Assembly: GCA_947382415.1 (NCBI GenBank)
Contig: CANCYO010000007.1
Location: forward strand, 18,727 to 82,726
Source of the DNA: an uncultured Lachnospiraceae bacterium
Lineage (GTDB): Bacteria; Bacillota; Clostridia; Lachnospirales; Lachnospiraceae
Length of the DNA: 64,000 nt
Direction: 5' to 3'
In this document: in pieces, positions 17,132-26,057 of the stretch
Layout of the letters: the number at the start of each line of letters is the position of its first letter
Position numbering within the stretch: the stretch's first letter is position 1
Translations under genes and position numbers: made by a program
The notes under the pieces: generated by a model
What the model was told of the DNA's origin: nothing
The model's input: the letters and a program-made list of their open reading frames with translations, nothing else
The model's database searches: none

Positions 17132-17150
17132 AATACTCTATTTTAGTATT
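17132..17150. repeat. Inverted repeat between effector and recombinase genes
   Basis: AATACT (17132-17137) and AGTATT (17145-17150) are separated by seven AT-rich bases, immediately beyond the effector stop codon. It is too AT-rich to be a good terminator and could instead be a recombinase binding site with a 7-base core; this is only a suggestion. Confidence 0.3.
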
Positions 17151-17152
17151 TT

Positions 17153-20100
17153 TTAAATATCACACAGTGTTTGCTGGAGTAATTCAAGATTAAGTAGAAT
17201 ATCTTTTTGTTCATTTTTTATCAAATCCTGCACCGTATCGGCAATCAATTTGATTTCCCGAATATAATCCTTCAGCTCCTCTTTTGTTTCTGTACCAATG
17301 GTAAACCGAACTTCATCACCGGTCTCTCCTAAATTTGATATGGGAAAACCGAAACTGAATCTCATGGCCACCGGTAATTTCTGTTTTGACATTCGCGAAT
17401 TAATCCCGTATTCCAGTATTGCAATGTTAAATTGATGCAGTGAATAGGGCTCCTGGCCTTTCTGTTCAAAAAACTGCAGTATCTTTGAATAACTGTCCCG
17501 ATAATGCCATGCCACATAACAGCTTCCCTCATCGTTATTGACAGAGAGCGTGATAGCCGTTCCTGCTAATGCCTCCGAAAGCTGCGCCTGCACATATCTT
17601 GTGTTTTCACGAATGATATCAATATATTCTCTCTGCTCATCCGCAGCATTGTCAAAAAGCATCTGGAAGTATCTTTGCATATAAGGATCCACAGGATCCG
17701 CCTCTCTGCCCGCCTGCAGACTGTTATTAAACTGCTGCCAGTCATCCGCCTTATTATAAGAAAACACCAGACCTCCGCTGTGCTTGTCCATTCCCATCTG
17801 GGCAAATTTTGTCAGACTCTGCACAAACACCAGATTCAGCCAGCCTGCCGCCAGATAATCTGCCGCTTGCTGACGGATATTTCTCACCTCGTCATCCGTG
17901 GCCTGATTTAATGTAATGTCAACGATCACCGTTATTTTCCTGCGACAGTTATTTCCGACCATGTAATCATTTATGACATCAAGCATCCCTGAAACGTCAT
18001 TCCGGGTAATGGTCTCTTTTGTGGCATCATTGGGATGAATGTCTATCATTATGATATCCGGAAGCTTATTCGTCTGCATTACCGCTTCTCCCGACTCGGC
18101 TGCTGAATCAGGAATCTGTAATTTTTCCACAAACTTCTCGACACTTTCAGGAGTCTTCATCTGTACCCGTCCGGGATTTGCCCCCGTAGTGGCATTTAAT
18201 TTTTCTGTCAGTTCAAAATAAATATTGTAAAATGCCGCAACCTGTAGCGGCTCGTCCGGTGGAGAATCCTCAGCATGCTGGGCGGCTGCAGCGTCATAAA
18301 CCTGTGCAAAAGCCTTCAGACCGTAATCTGCCAGATAAGCGCCCTGATATAAGTTTTCGGGCGGCGCTTCCGCCCCCTGGGCTTCCGGTTCCCGGGACGC
18401 CAATTCCTGGGGCTCTGCTTCTTGGGCCTGCGGTTCCTGAACTTCCGTTTCCAGCTCAGCCAGCCTGAATTCCTCTCCCCGGGACACCGGCGCTTCTCCC
18501 TGCAGTTCTATTCCCAGAAGGATGATCTCGTGGATTGCCTGGATATTTCGCGTAAAGTCCACAAGATATTTATCCGGATACATGGCGGCCTCAAGATAAT
18601 AGTCTAACTGATACCAGACAAAAGCCGGTATTCTTTCATTTTCAAATAACTTACAGGCCTCTGTTAATTTGTGAACGGTGGATGCCTGTACAAAGATTCT
18701 GCGATTCTCGGGATCTTTCATGTCCGGCGAATACACCAGCTTCTGACAAAACGATCTGTAAAACGTATGGGCCAGCTTTCGGGCATTTTCCCGATCTGCC
18801 ATTTTGTATTCGGCGCTGCCAGGTTCATTTATTCTGTCTCTTACTTTATTTTTATCTACTGCTTTTCTATCTGCTCTGTCCTTGCTCCAATTGGACTTTT
18901 GATGACTGAAAACACGGAGGGCTATATCCTTCAAGAACAGGTTCTGTCCCTCTTTTTGTGCGTAGTCCAACTGCTTTCTTATGGCTTCCGTGATACTGGG
19001 TACATAACCGGTTTTATTCACTGCCGCTTTAATATCCCTGTCTGTGTTCGTATCTGCAAGCAATATCGCGTCTTGTTGTATTCCTCCCGCGCTCAGGGAA
19101 ATCATTTTGCCTACCATTACCTTTTTTCCAAAATTTTCCATTTTTTTTGTAAAAGCTTCACCTGCCCAATGACCGGCATATTCCATGTATGCCTCCACAA
19201 TATCCGTATCACTCTCTTCCAGATCATCATCTGAATGGCTCAGACTTTCCGCCCTTTGGATTTTGCGCTCCATCTCCTGTATCTCAGCTTCTGCGGCCTG
19301 TCCTTCTGCTGCCTGAAGCATTTCCGTTTTCTGGATATTCAATTTATTTATATACCATATGAAAAAAGCCTGACGTTCCTGTTGTTGATTCAGTCTTTGA
19401 TTGACATTGGCCTGTTTATTTTCATTTGTTATACTCTCCCGCCATTCCGTTTCCTGTGCTATTTTAGCCATAATAGTCTGTTTCAGGCTATACTTTATAA
19501 CTCCCGGTGCTTGCGCGCTGTCTGTTGCGTCCATAAATATCAGCCTTTCCATATCATTCCGGCCGCCTGTGGTCAGCCCATCCAGGGCATGCATCAGGGT
19601 CTGTATCAAATCGTCGCTCCAGGTTTCCTGTTCTCCAAGTTTATAATATTGAAAAAATTTATCTAACTCCTGCTGCATTCCCCTGCTTCTTGTAAGTATC
19701 AGATTATTTGAATTCTTATAATCATGCCTTTGCCTTGCTCTGTCTTTTTTTATTAACACCTCTCTCCAGGCATTGACATAGCTTCCTGCTCCTGAACGCA
19801 TATAACTACTGCGATCCTGATAACTTAACGGGGAACCAGAATAGTCCATTCTGTTCAATTCCTCGGTGCGGTAAAGCGCATTCACTATATGCCTCTGAAG
19901 TACATAATTGGTAATGGCATCCTTCTGCCGCTTCTTTTCCGCAGGGCTCATGGCTGTATCGGCGTCTATCTCCGCCAGCGTACCCATAGCCTCCTCATAA
20001 ATCTCCAGCCATGCATCCAGAGGCTGCAGACTCATAAACTCTTCTATGTTAAATTCATTGTTAAGCTCCCTGTTGGTAAAATATTTGTCCTCATTCTTTC

Positions 20101-20854
20101 CGCGCTTTGCCACAACGGGAATCTCCTCCTGCGTTTCCGGAGCGGTCTCTGCGCTCACACTTTTCTCAGGATTATCTTCGATCCATTTTTGATCCTTTTC
20201 CCAGAATATTCTCCGTATATGATCTCTGATCTGGAATACGACATATTTTCCCATCTCCACAAAAAACTTTAACAAAAACCGCGGTTTGCTCTCCTGATCA
20301 TACTTATCATCCACATAAAAAGGCCATCGCCGCCTTTTATCCACCACAGGGCGGAGCTGTGCCGCAGAGTCGGACATACTCGTCCCGATCTTTGGCATAA
20401 CTCCATACTCCTCCCCGCGATGGCCGTCATTTCCGATCCTATATGTCCCGGCCTGACGGTCATAGGCATCCGCCTCCCGCTCCAACCTGTCGTCCAGATT
20501 GACGGCAACGCCGCCAAAATAATCTGTCGCCCGCACGCGTCCCTGCTTCTGCTGGATCACATGGCCCAGCTCATGGCCAAGCTGCCTCTCCTGCCCCGGA
20601 GCAACATAGACATGATTACCCTGCGTGTAGGCCAACGCACCCAACTGTGAGGGCTTCCCCGAATTATAATGCACACGGACATCGTCCATGGAGAGCCCTG
20701 ACAGCTCTTCATACTGTCTTTTCATATGATCCGGCACTCCGGTCCGGTTTACCGCAGCTTTATCTGCCGCAGTTCGATCTGCCATAGCTGCATTTTCACG
20801 ATATAAAATAGTTTTGGGAGCGGCCTCCGCCGTCTGCGGTGCGTACATTTGCAA
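17153..20854 (-). CDS. eCIS-associated DUF4157 protein with PLP-enzyme-like C-terminus, putative cargo/effector
   Basis: 1233 residues. Residues ~35-130 are a DUF4157 domain: SGLSMDDVRVHYNSGKPSQL, then QLGHELGHVIQQKQGRV with HELGH at 94-98 and EREAD at 125-129, the pattern of a zinc metallopeptidase and the commonest marker of eCIS cargo. The middle (~230-840) is helical and unrecognised, ending in a Glu/Pro/Ala-rich linker. Residues ~931-1233 resemble fold-type I PLP enzymes: DIIMIDIHPND, ITVIVDITLN (aspartate ~979 for the ring nitrogen), LNLVFVQSLTKFAQMGMDKH with the probable Schiff-base lysine ~1016, then a small domain with VRFTIGTETKEELKDYI. GGAGG precedes the ATG. The enzyme reading is inferred from motifs. 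Confidence 0.75.
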   Translation of the reverse strand: MQMYAPQTAEAAPKTILYRENAAMADRTAADKAAVNRTGVPDHMKRQYEELSGLSMDDVRVHYNSGKPSQLGALAYTQGNHVYVAPGQERQLGHELGHVIQQKQGRVRATDYFGGVAVNLDDRLEREADAYDRQAGTYRIGNDGHRGEEYGVMPKIGTSMSDSAAQLRPVVDKRRRWPFYVDDKYDQESKPRFLLKFFVEMGKYVVFQIRDHIRRIFWEKDQKWIEDNPEKSVSAETAPETQEEIPVVAKRGKNEDKYFTNRELNNEFNIEEFMSLQPLDAWLEIYEEAMGTLAEIDADTAMSPAEKKRQKDAITNYVLQRHIVNALYRTEELNRMDYSGSPLSYQDRSSYMRSGAGSYVNAWREVLIKKDRARQRHDYKNSNNLILTRSRGMQQELDKFFQYYKLGEQETWSDDLIQTLMHALDGLTTGGRNDMERLIFMDATDSAQAPGVIKYSLKQTIMAKIAQETEWRESITNENKQANVNQRLNQQQERQAFFIWYINKLNIQKTEMLQAAEGQAAEAEIQEMERKIQRAESLSHSDDDLEESDTDIVEAYMEYAGHWAGEAFTKKMENFGKKVMVGKMISLSAGGIQQDAILLADTNTDRDIKAAVNKTGYVPSITEAIRKQLDYAQKEGQNLFLKDIALRVFSHQKSNWSKDRADRKAVDKNKVRDRINEPGSAEYKMADRENARKLAHTFYRSFCQKLVYSPDMKDPENRRIFVQASTVHKLTEACKLFENERIPAFVWYQLDYYLEAAMYPDKYLVDFTRNIQAIHEIILLGIELQGEAPVSRGEEFRLAELETEVQEPQAQEAEPQELASREPEAQGAEAPPENLYQGAYLADYGLKAFAQVYDAAAAQHAEDSPPDEPLQVAAFYNIYFELTEKLNATTGANPGRVQMKTPESVEKFVEKLQIPDSAAESGEAVMQTNKLPDIIMIDIHPNDATKETITRNDVSGMLDVINDYMVGNNCRRKITVIVDITLNQATDDEVRNIRQQAADYLAAGWLNLVFVQSLTKFAQMGMDKHSGGLVFSYNKADDWQQFNNSLQAGREADPVDPYMQRYFQMLFDNAADEQREYIDIIRENTRYVQAQLSEALAGTAITLSVNNDEGSCYVAWHYRDSYSKILQFFEQKGQEPYSLHQFNIAILEYGINSRMSKQKLPVAMRFSFGFPISNLGETGDEVRFTIGTETKEELKDYIREIKLIADTVQDLIKNEQKDILLNLELLQQTLCDI

Positions 20855-20895
20855 TTCCTCCTATATTTTGCAGACCCTGCATCCATGTCACCCTT

Positions 20896-21117
20896 TCACT
20901 TCCGGCTGTCCAGACCCAGAAAATAATCAGCAGACACTTTATACAATTTGCACAGTGATATGGCTTTCTCTATGGGCAGTGCGTTCTGGCCTGTCTCATA
21001 GCGGGAATATACCCTCTGATCTATATTCAGATAAGCTGCCACTTCCTTTTGTCTCAGGTCATTATCTTCCCGCAGTTCCCTCATCATAGTCACATAATTT
21101 TTCCCCATATTTATCAT
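20896..21117 (-). CDS. Small XRE helix-turn-helix protein inside the eCIS operon
   Basis: 73 residues that are almost entirely one HTH_3 domain: VTMMRELREDNDLRQKEVAA then LNIDQRVYSRYETGQNALP, ending in SADYFLGLDSRK. The start may be the ATG at 21117 or the one three codons later. It sits between the AAA+ ATPase and effector genes, 41 bases before the latter, in the same direction. A repressor controlling the effector or the whole operon is likely, but no operator could be assigned. Confidence 0.85.
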   Translation of the reverse strand: MINMGKNYVTMMRELREDNDLRQKEVAAYLNIDQRVYSRYETGQNALPIEKAISLCKLYKVSADYFLGLDSRK

Positions 21118-21170
21118 CTGCCTCTTCTGCCGGACAGCTTCCGGAAAACAACTTCAGACAAGCATTCCCA

Positions 21171-23183
21171 TTAAAAACCGCTCACCGCCGTCTCGTCTTT
21201 TCCTGCTTCCAGTTCCAGCGCCCTTCGGAGATATTCTTTTGTAATCAGGCGGCTTCCTTCACAGACCGCCAGTATTCCTGCCACCCGGGCAGCCGCGCAG
21301 ATCCGGGCCGGGCTGAGCTCTGCGGCCCGGGACAGCTCACGAAAAGACACATTCTCCGCCACAGGCAGTTCTCCCGTAAGCGCCTTTTCCCACAACAGCT
21401 CTCTGCCCTTCTCATCCAGATTGCGGAACTTTATGACAAAACGCACTCTGCGCACAAAGGCGTCGTCAAAATGATTTAACAGATTTGTCGCCATAATCAG
21501 CATTCCGTCATACTCCTCTATCCGCTGCAGCAGATAAGAGGTAGAGACATTTGCATATTTATCCCGGGCATCCTGAATCCCGGTTCTTTTTGAAAACAGC
21601 GCGTCGGCCTCGTCAAAAAATAAAAGATAGTGATTCTTTTGGGCAATATGAAAGATCTCATCCATATGCTTTTCCGTCTCGCCGATATATTTGTCAAATA
21701 TTCGGGACAGATCCACCTTGAATAGCGGAAGCCTCAGCCTTTCGGCGATAATGGAGGCCGCCATGGTCTTGCCGGTACCGGAACTTCCGTGAAACAACAG
21801 ATGAAGTCCCTGTCCCCCCGTCCAGCCCTTCGCCAGCTTTATCACCGTCTCTAATTGTGTGCGGCACTCCTCCGTCAGAATGATCTCCTCTGAGGCATCG
21901 CGGCCTTCTATCAGCCTTCCCAGACCGGATCGGACATCCCGCTCACGCAGTCCCGCTTCCCACGCGGCGAGACTTGCAGGCGATGTGCCCTCCGCTTCCG
22001 CCCGGATCTGGATGGCCCTCTGCTTCTCCAGAAACTCTCCGATATTTAATCTGTATTTACTCAACAACGAAAGCTTCCAGCTCTGGCGCTCATCAGAATG
22101 CAGCCAGGCCTCCAGAGCCATGTTCTGCTCCTCTATAGTGAGCCGCTGTGCCGGTTCGAGACACAGCTTCGTGAACCGCTCTGCGGTTCGGATGTCCGCC
22201 GCGTTTTCTGTTAAGAGAATCACCGGTATATCCCTGAGACTCTCTGTCAGCAAACGGTCTATGAGCTCGATCCGTCTTTTTTCGTCCGTATCCGTTCCGA
22301 AATGATCTCCCCCAAACTCCAGAACCACGAGCTGCACTGCCAGTCTGCCAAAAAGCCTCAGTGTCCGGAAGTTCTGATCCCACCTGCGTCTCTCCTCTCC
22401 TAACATTCGTTCCAGATTGACAAATACCGCGCTGACAGACTCCTGGCGGCACACACGGCGCAAAAGCGTATTTTTTCCCGTACCCCGGGCTCCGTGCAGG
22501 ATAAGCCGGAAAGGTTGTTCCTCTGGACGGCCTCCCCCTGGACAGCCGCCCTCCAGCCGATACTCCAGCTCCGCCTGAATATACCGCCGGAGCAGCTCCG
22601 CCTCCCGCTCATGCAGCGGCAGCAGCTCACTCTCTTTTGGCAGCAGTTTCCTGCTCTCATCCCCGCGCGAAAAGAAAAGCCGATACCAGCCCTCCTCCTG
22701 CAAGGCCCCGGTCAGAAGAAAATAAAAAACCGATCTGTTCAGAAGCAGCGGCCGCAGCAGCAGACCTTCGCCGCTCTCCTCCTCCGGCGGCGGCATTAAA
22801 ATATCATTTAAACGGCTGTCTTCCCATACAAACTGAGCAATCTGCGTAAAATCTACAGGCAGGACGGCGGACAGCAGATGGAACGCATACTGGAGATTTG
22901 GGCACCGCTCGTGATATTTTTCCCGAAAATCCAGACACAAGCCTCCCTCCAGCTCACAGCAAAAGGCAAACATCACGAGAAAATAATCCGTTTCCGTCAG
23001 TGCGCAGCATTGCTTCAGATGTCTTGAAGGAAGAAAAATATCCGTGTTTTTCTCCCTCTCGGTAATACTTTTTGCGGCAGCTTCAAAAGACATTCTGACG
23101 TTTTCGGCAACTTCCCGCTGTAAAAGCAGAAAAAGTCCAATATAATCCTGTGTCTGTTCCTCTATGGAACTATATCCTTCCAT
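21171..23183 (-). CDS. eCIS AAA+ ATPase (Afp15-like) with a degenerate first ATPase module
   Basis: 670 residues. An N-terminal ~200-residue helical domain resembles the winged/helical front of eCIS ATPases. A first P-loop at ~231-238 reads GARGTGKN: asparagine replaces the threonine or serine after lysine, and no good Walker B follows, so it is probably inactive. The second module is complete: GSSGTGKT (466-473), LLFFDEADALF (520-530), sensor 1 MATN (~564-567) and the arginine finger region FVRRVRFVIKF. Family members such as Afp15 assist particle assembly, often near the cap. It sits between baseplate genes and the effector. Confidence 0.88.
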   Translation of the reverse strand: MEGYSSIEEQTQDYIGLFLLLQREVAENVRMSFEAAAKSITEREKNTDIFLPSRHLKQCCALTETDYFLVMFAFCCELEGGLCLDFREKYHERCPNLQYAFHLLSAVLPVDFTQIAQFVWEDSRLNDILMPPPEEESGEGLLLRPLLLNRSVFYFLLTGALQEEGWYRLFFSRGDESRKLLPKESELLPLHEREAELLRRYIQAELEYRLEGGCPGGGRPEEQPFRLILHGARGTGKNTLLRRVCRQESVSAVFVNLERMLGEERRRWDQNFRTLRLFGRLAVQLVVLEFGGDHFGTDTDEKRRIELIDRLLTESLRDIPVILLTENAADIRTAERFTKLCLEPAQRLTIEEQNMALEAWLHSDERQSWKLSLLSKYRLNIGEFLEKQRAIQIRAEAEGTSPASLAAWEAGLRERDVRSGLGRLIEGRDASEEIILTEECRTQLETVIKLAKGWTGGQGLHLLFHGSSGTGKTMAASIIAERLRLPLFKVDLSRIFDKYIGETEKHMDEIFHIAQKNHYLLFFDEADALFSKRTGIQDARDKYANVSTSYLLQRIEEYDGMLIMATNLLNHFDDAFVRRVRFVIKFRNLDEKGRELLWEKALTGELPVAENVSFRELSRAAELSPARICAAARVAGILAVCEGSRLITKEYLRRALELEAGKDETAVSGF

Positions 23184-23205
23184 CTGTCTACCCCCCTCCC
23201 TCAGA

Positions 23206-24210
23206 TCACAACAGCTTCAAATTGTCAATGCAGACTCCTCCCTCGCACAGTTCGGATTCATACCGTGACAGGGCTGCGGTCACATCCAGAAAGCATTGTC
23301 CGTCCAGCCTGTCCGTCCTGTGCAGGAACACAAAATGAATCTGTATACCGATGGGTGCGGTTCTTTGCATCCACTCCAGGCAGGCTTCCCACCCGTCCTT
23401 TGGCCGGCCCTTGACCAGCACGGTAGCTCTGCGCTTATCCGGCTCCTCCAGCATGACGGCCTCCTGACCCCACAGGATCTCTGCAAGCCGGGTATAATAT
23501 CCGCATGTGCCTTTTTTGCCCGCCAGAGAAACGCCATCCCGCAAAAGTTTTCTCAATGTATGATCATCCACCCGCTCCGCCAGCTCTCCCCAGCCCATCC
23601 ATTTTGCCAGTCTTACGGCCTCCTGCGGATTGCAGGACTCAGGGTCCAGCGCCCCGGCCAGCTCGTCCGCTTTTTGCTCAAGCGCCAGATACACATTCTG
23701 ATATACCGCCAGAAAACGATCAAGCTGCAGATTATTCTGATAGATGACCGGCAGATAGGACGCAAAGCTTTCCTTTGGAAAAGACATGGCATATCCCCGA
23801 AACGCTACGTCCCTTGCTCCTTCCATGTCGATTACCACTGCCAGCTTGGCATACCGGCCCGCTCCGTATCCTGCGCCAAACAAAAGCTGATCCCGATAGT
23901 TGGATTCATACTGGGCCTGCCGCTTCACATACCGAAACCGCTTCTCGATATTTGATTCCGCGTCTGCCCGGTCTCCCTCCCGCCTGTCATCGAAAATCCA
24001 CACATACGCGTGAAATACTGCATTATAACTGATATCCAGCACGATGCGGTCCCACTCGGTCTGCCGCTCCCCGCTGTCGTAGGTCTGGCTGACAAAGAAA
24101 CCCTTTGCGCCTCTTTGCGACAAAATCAGCGCGCCCTCTCTATTCTCATCAAATCCTGTATGCGATCCGCATTGATTTAAGTTGATTGCGGAAAGACATC
24201 GCTTTTTCAA
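23206..24210 (-). CDS. P2 gpI-like phage tail/baseplate protein of the eCIS
   Basis: 334 residues. A beta-rich first half (LSQRGAKGFFVSQTYDSGER, FHAYVWIFDDR) is followed by a tail_P2_I/TIGR02242-type domain: FASYLPVIYQNNLQLDRFLA, the helix ALEQKADELAGALDPESCNP, and LRDGVSLAGKKGTCGYYTRL. Such proteins link the wedge to fibres in contractile tails. It lies 22 bases before the AAA+ gene. Matches to Afp proteins are weak and the exact place in the particle is inferred. Confidence 0.8.
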   Translation of the reverse strand: MKKRCLSAINLNQCGSHTGFDENREGALILSQRGAKGFFVSQTYDSGERQTEWDRIVLDISYNAVFHAYVWIFDDRREGDRADAESNIEKRFRYVKRQAQYESNYRDQLLFGAGYGAGRYAKLAVVIDMEGARDVAFRGYAMSFPKESFASYLPVIYQNNLQLDRFLAVYQNVYLALEQKADELAGALDPESCNPQEAVRLAKWMGWGELAERVDDHTLRKLLRDGVSLAGKKGTCGYYTRLAEILWGQEAVMLEEPDKRRATVLVKGRPKDGWEACLEWMQRTAPIGIQIHFVFLHRTDRLDGQCFLDVTAALSRYESELCEGGVCIDNLKLL

Positions 24211-24242
24211 ATTTACCTGCCTCCCGTTTACATGCCTTACGT

Positions 24243-26057
24243 TTACATGCCTCCCGGCTCCGACTGTTCAGCCACCGATATCTTTAATCTACCGGCAGCT
24301 ATGCGATATTGCTCCAGATATCCGGCTGTCTCTAATTCGTATTTTTTCACGCAGCTTTTGTGTTTCAGGGGCTTTTTCGGAATGATGGTCACCCGGGTGA
24401 CGCCGTCCTTCCAATCAGCCTCCGCGTGTCCGATCAACAGCCCCGGCGTCTCCATGGCAAGTCTGCAGATATCCTCCTCTGTCACAAGCCTGTTTTCCCG
24501 CAACAACACCTCTCCCATCTCATGAAACTGTTCGGAAGGCTTTTTACCGTCTCTGCCGCCTCTGCCCGGCATCATGTTGCGAAAGGTGACAGTTCCAAAC
24601 AGTTCCGGTTTCTCCCATGTCCGAATCTTGCCGATGGCCACATTGCCCTCCTCCCCGGCAGACAACACGAGAGAAGTCAGAAGCAGACCATCCTCTGCCG
24701 CTGCCGGAATCCCTCCATGCCTGCCGTCTCCAAACATCAGATCATCCCCCTGCCAGTGCCATGCATTGTCAAAACGCGTTTCCTCCGGCTCCTGCTGCTC
24801 ATACTCCCGATACAGCTTTCCCTTTGGCTCCTGCTGCCCCTGCTCCCGATACAGTTTCCCTGCTGACTCCTGTTTCAGTTTCTCCTCCGGCCCCTGCCGG
24901 AGCATGAGCCGCAACTGTCTCTTCATGATCCCCTTCCAGGGAAACGCAATCTGCTGGGAAGTGACTCCCGTGATATGGCAGGGCCGGTATTGTCTGTTCA
25001 GCTCCTGTTTGCTGCACACGATCCTGAGCTCCGTCTCCTGATCGGAAAGATACCCTTCCGCCGGGCACACGGATCTCTCTCTGCATTCTGCTGTGACCGG
25101 AGGACTGATCTCACAGTCCTGTGTGATATCCTCCCAGACATCCTCCCCCCGCCGGATGAATACCTGCAGCTCTCCCGTTTTTGCCAGATAGCTCTCAACA
25201 AAGGCCCGGGGGCAATCTTTTGTGAGTGCAAAGGACTCTTCACAACACAGGGTGTCTCTCTGTACCGCCCTGCCCGTATTCAGGCAGATTTTATACAAAA
25301 CCGGCATGACGTCATAATCTCCCTGACTGATCCGGCATCGGATGCCATAGCCTATATGAGAGATTGTCATTTCATCGTCCACACGCAGGCGAATCTGTCC
25401 GCTGTAAAGCAGCCCTCTGGTCTCGTCGAATACCACCTGCGCCTTTTTCCAGCCCTTTGACGTCCGGTATTCCCACGCCAGTTGGGCCATGCAGAACTCT
25501 CCCTCCACAGGATTGCGGCCCTCCTGTTCATTTAAAAGGATAAAAAAAGTGATCTCCTGTCCTTTCGTTACGGCATGTTTCAGGCCCAGCGTAAAAAGAG
25601 GTCCATGACCGTTTTGCGTCAACGCAAAACTGCTCTTGCGGCGCATCCGCATGACTTCTATCCGGTTGGTGTCGTCTCCCTGATAAAAGCCCGTGAGACA
25701 ATTGGCAGTGAGGGCTGTATCCTCCTCCAGCTCAAACACCATTTTGTCTGCCAGAAGCTTTGTTCCCCGGGGTATTGTGCACTCCTTAGCCACATGATCG
25801 AAAAAGATCCATGTCCGGGCGCATTCCCCCTCGTCCGGGGCGGCGCCCAGAAGCTTCAGATATTTGTGATAGTGGCTCTCCTGCACCTGATCCAGATAAA
25901 AGCTCTGCATATCCGTAAGAAGAGCCCAGAGCTCCAACAGCGTGATTCCCGGATCGGACAGCTCTCTGTGTGTCCACCAGGGCGCCCGTTTTTGCAGTTG
26001 TTCCATCGCTTTGTCATATATCTCACGATAACTGCTGTCATCCAATGACTTCTCCAT
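24243..26057 (-). CDS. Large eCIS baseplate protein (Afp12/gp7-like position)
   Basis: 604 residues. The N-terminus SSYREIYDKAMEQLQKRAPW with HRELSDPGITLLELWALLTD is the signature of baseplate wedge proteins of the gpJ family in eCIS. The central part is beta-rich. A short low-complexity repeat near residues 400-430 (KLYREQGQQEPKG twice in variant form) is followed by FGDGRHGGIPA, a family motif, and a C-terminal domain with PLLI-like GLLIGHAEADWKDGVTRVTI. It overlaps the upstream baseplate gene by 20 bases and forms part of one translation block. Confidence 0.82.
   Translation of the reverse strand: MEKSLDDSSYREIYDKAMEQLQKRAPWWTHRELSDPGITLLELWALLTDMQSFYLDQVQESHYHKYLKLLGAAPDEGECARTWIFFDHVAKECTIPRGTKLLADKMVFELEEDTALTANCLTGFYQGDDTNRIEVMRMRRKSSFALTQNGHGPLFTLGLKHAVTKGQEITFFILLNEQEGRNPVEGEFCMAQLAWEYRTSKGWKKAQVVFDETRGLLYSGQIRLRVDDEMTISHIGYGIRCRISQGDYDVMPVLYKICLNTGRAVQRDTLCCEESFALTKDCPRAFVESYLAKTGELQVFIRRGEDVWEDITQDCEISPPVTAECRERSVCPAEGYLSDQETELRIVCSKQELNRQYRPCHITGVTSQQIAFPWKGIMKRQLRLMLRQGPEEKLKQESAGKLYREQGQQEPKGKLYREYEQQEPEETRFDNAWHWQGDDLMFGDGRHGGIPAAAEDGLLLTSLVLSAGEEGNVAIGKIRTWEKPELFGTVTFRNMMPGRGGRDGKKPSEQFHEMGEVLLRENRLVTEEDICRLAMETPGLLIGHAEADWKDGVTRVTIIPKKPLKHKSCVKKYELETAGYLEQYRIAAGRLKISVAEQSEPGGM
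24780..24857. repeat. 39-bp tandem repeat inside the baseplate gene
   Basis: Two adjacent 39-base units (24780-24818, 24819-24857) encode KLYREYEQQEPEE and KLYREQGQQEPKG. A third partial relative, KLKQESAG, lies just beside them. The unit is a multiple of three, so copy-number change would keep the frame and alter a hydrophilic loop of the wedge protein. Confidence 0.7.
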
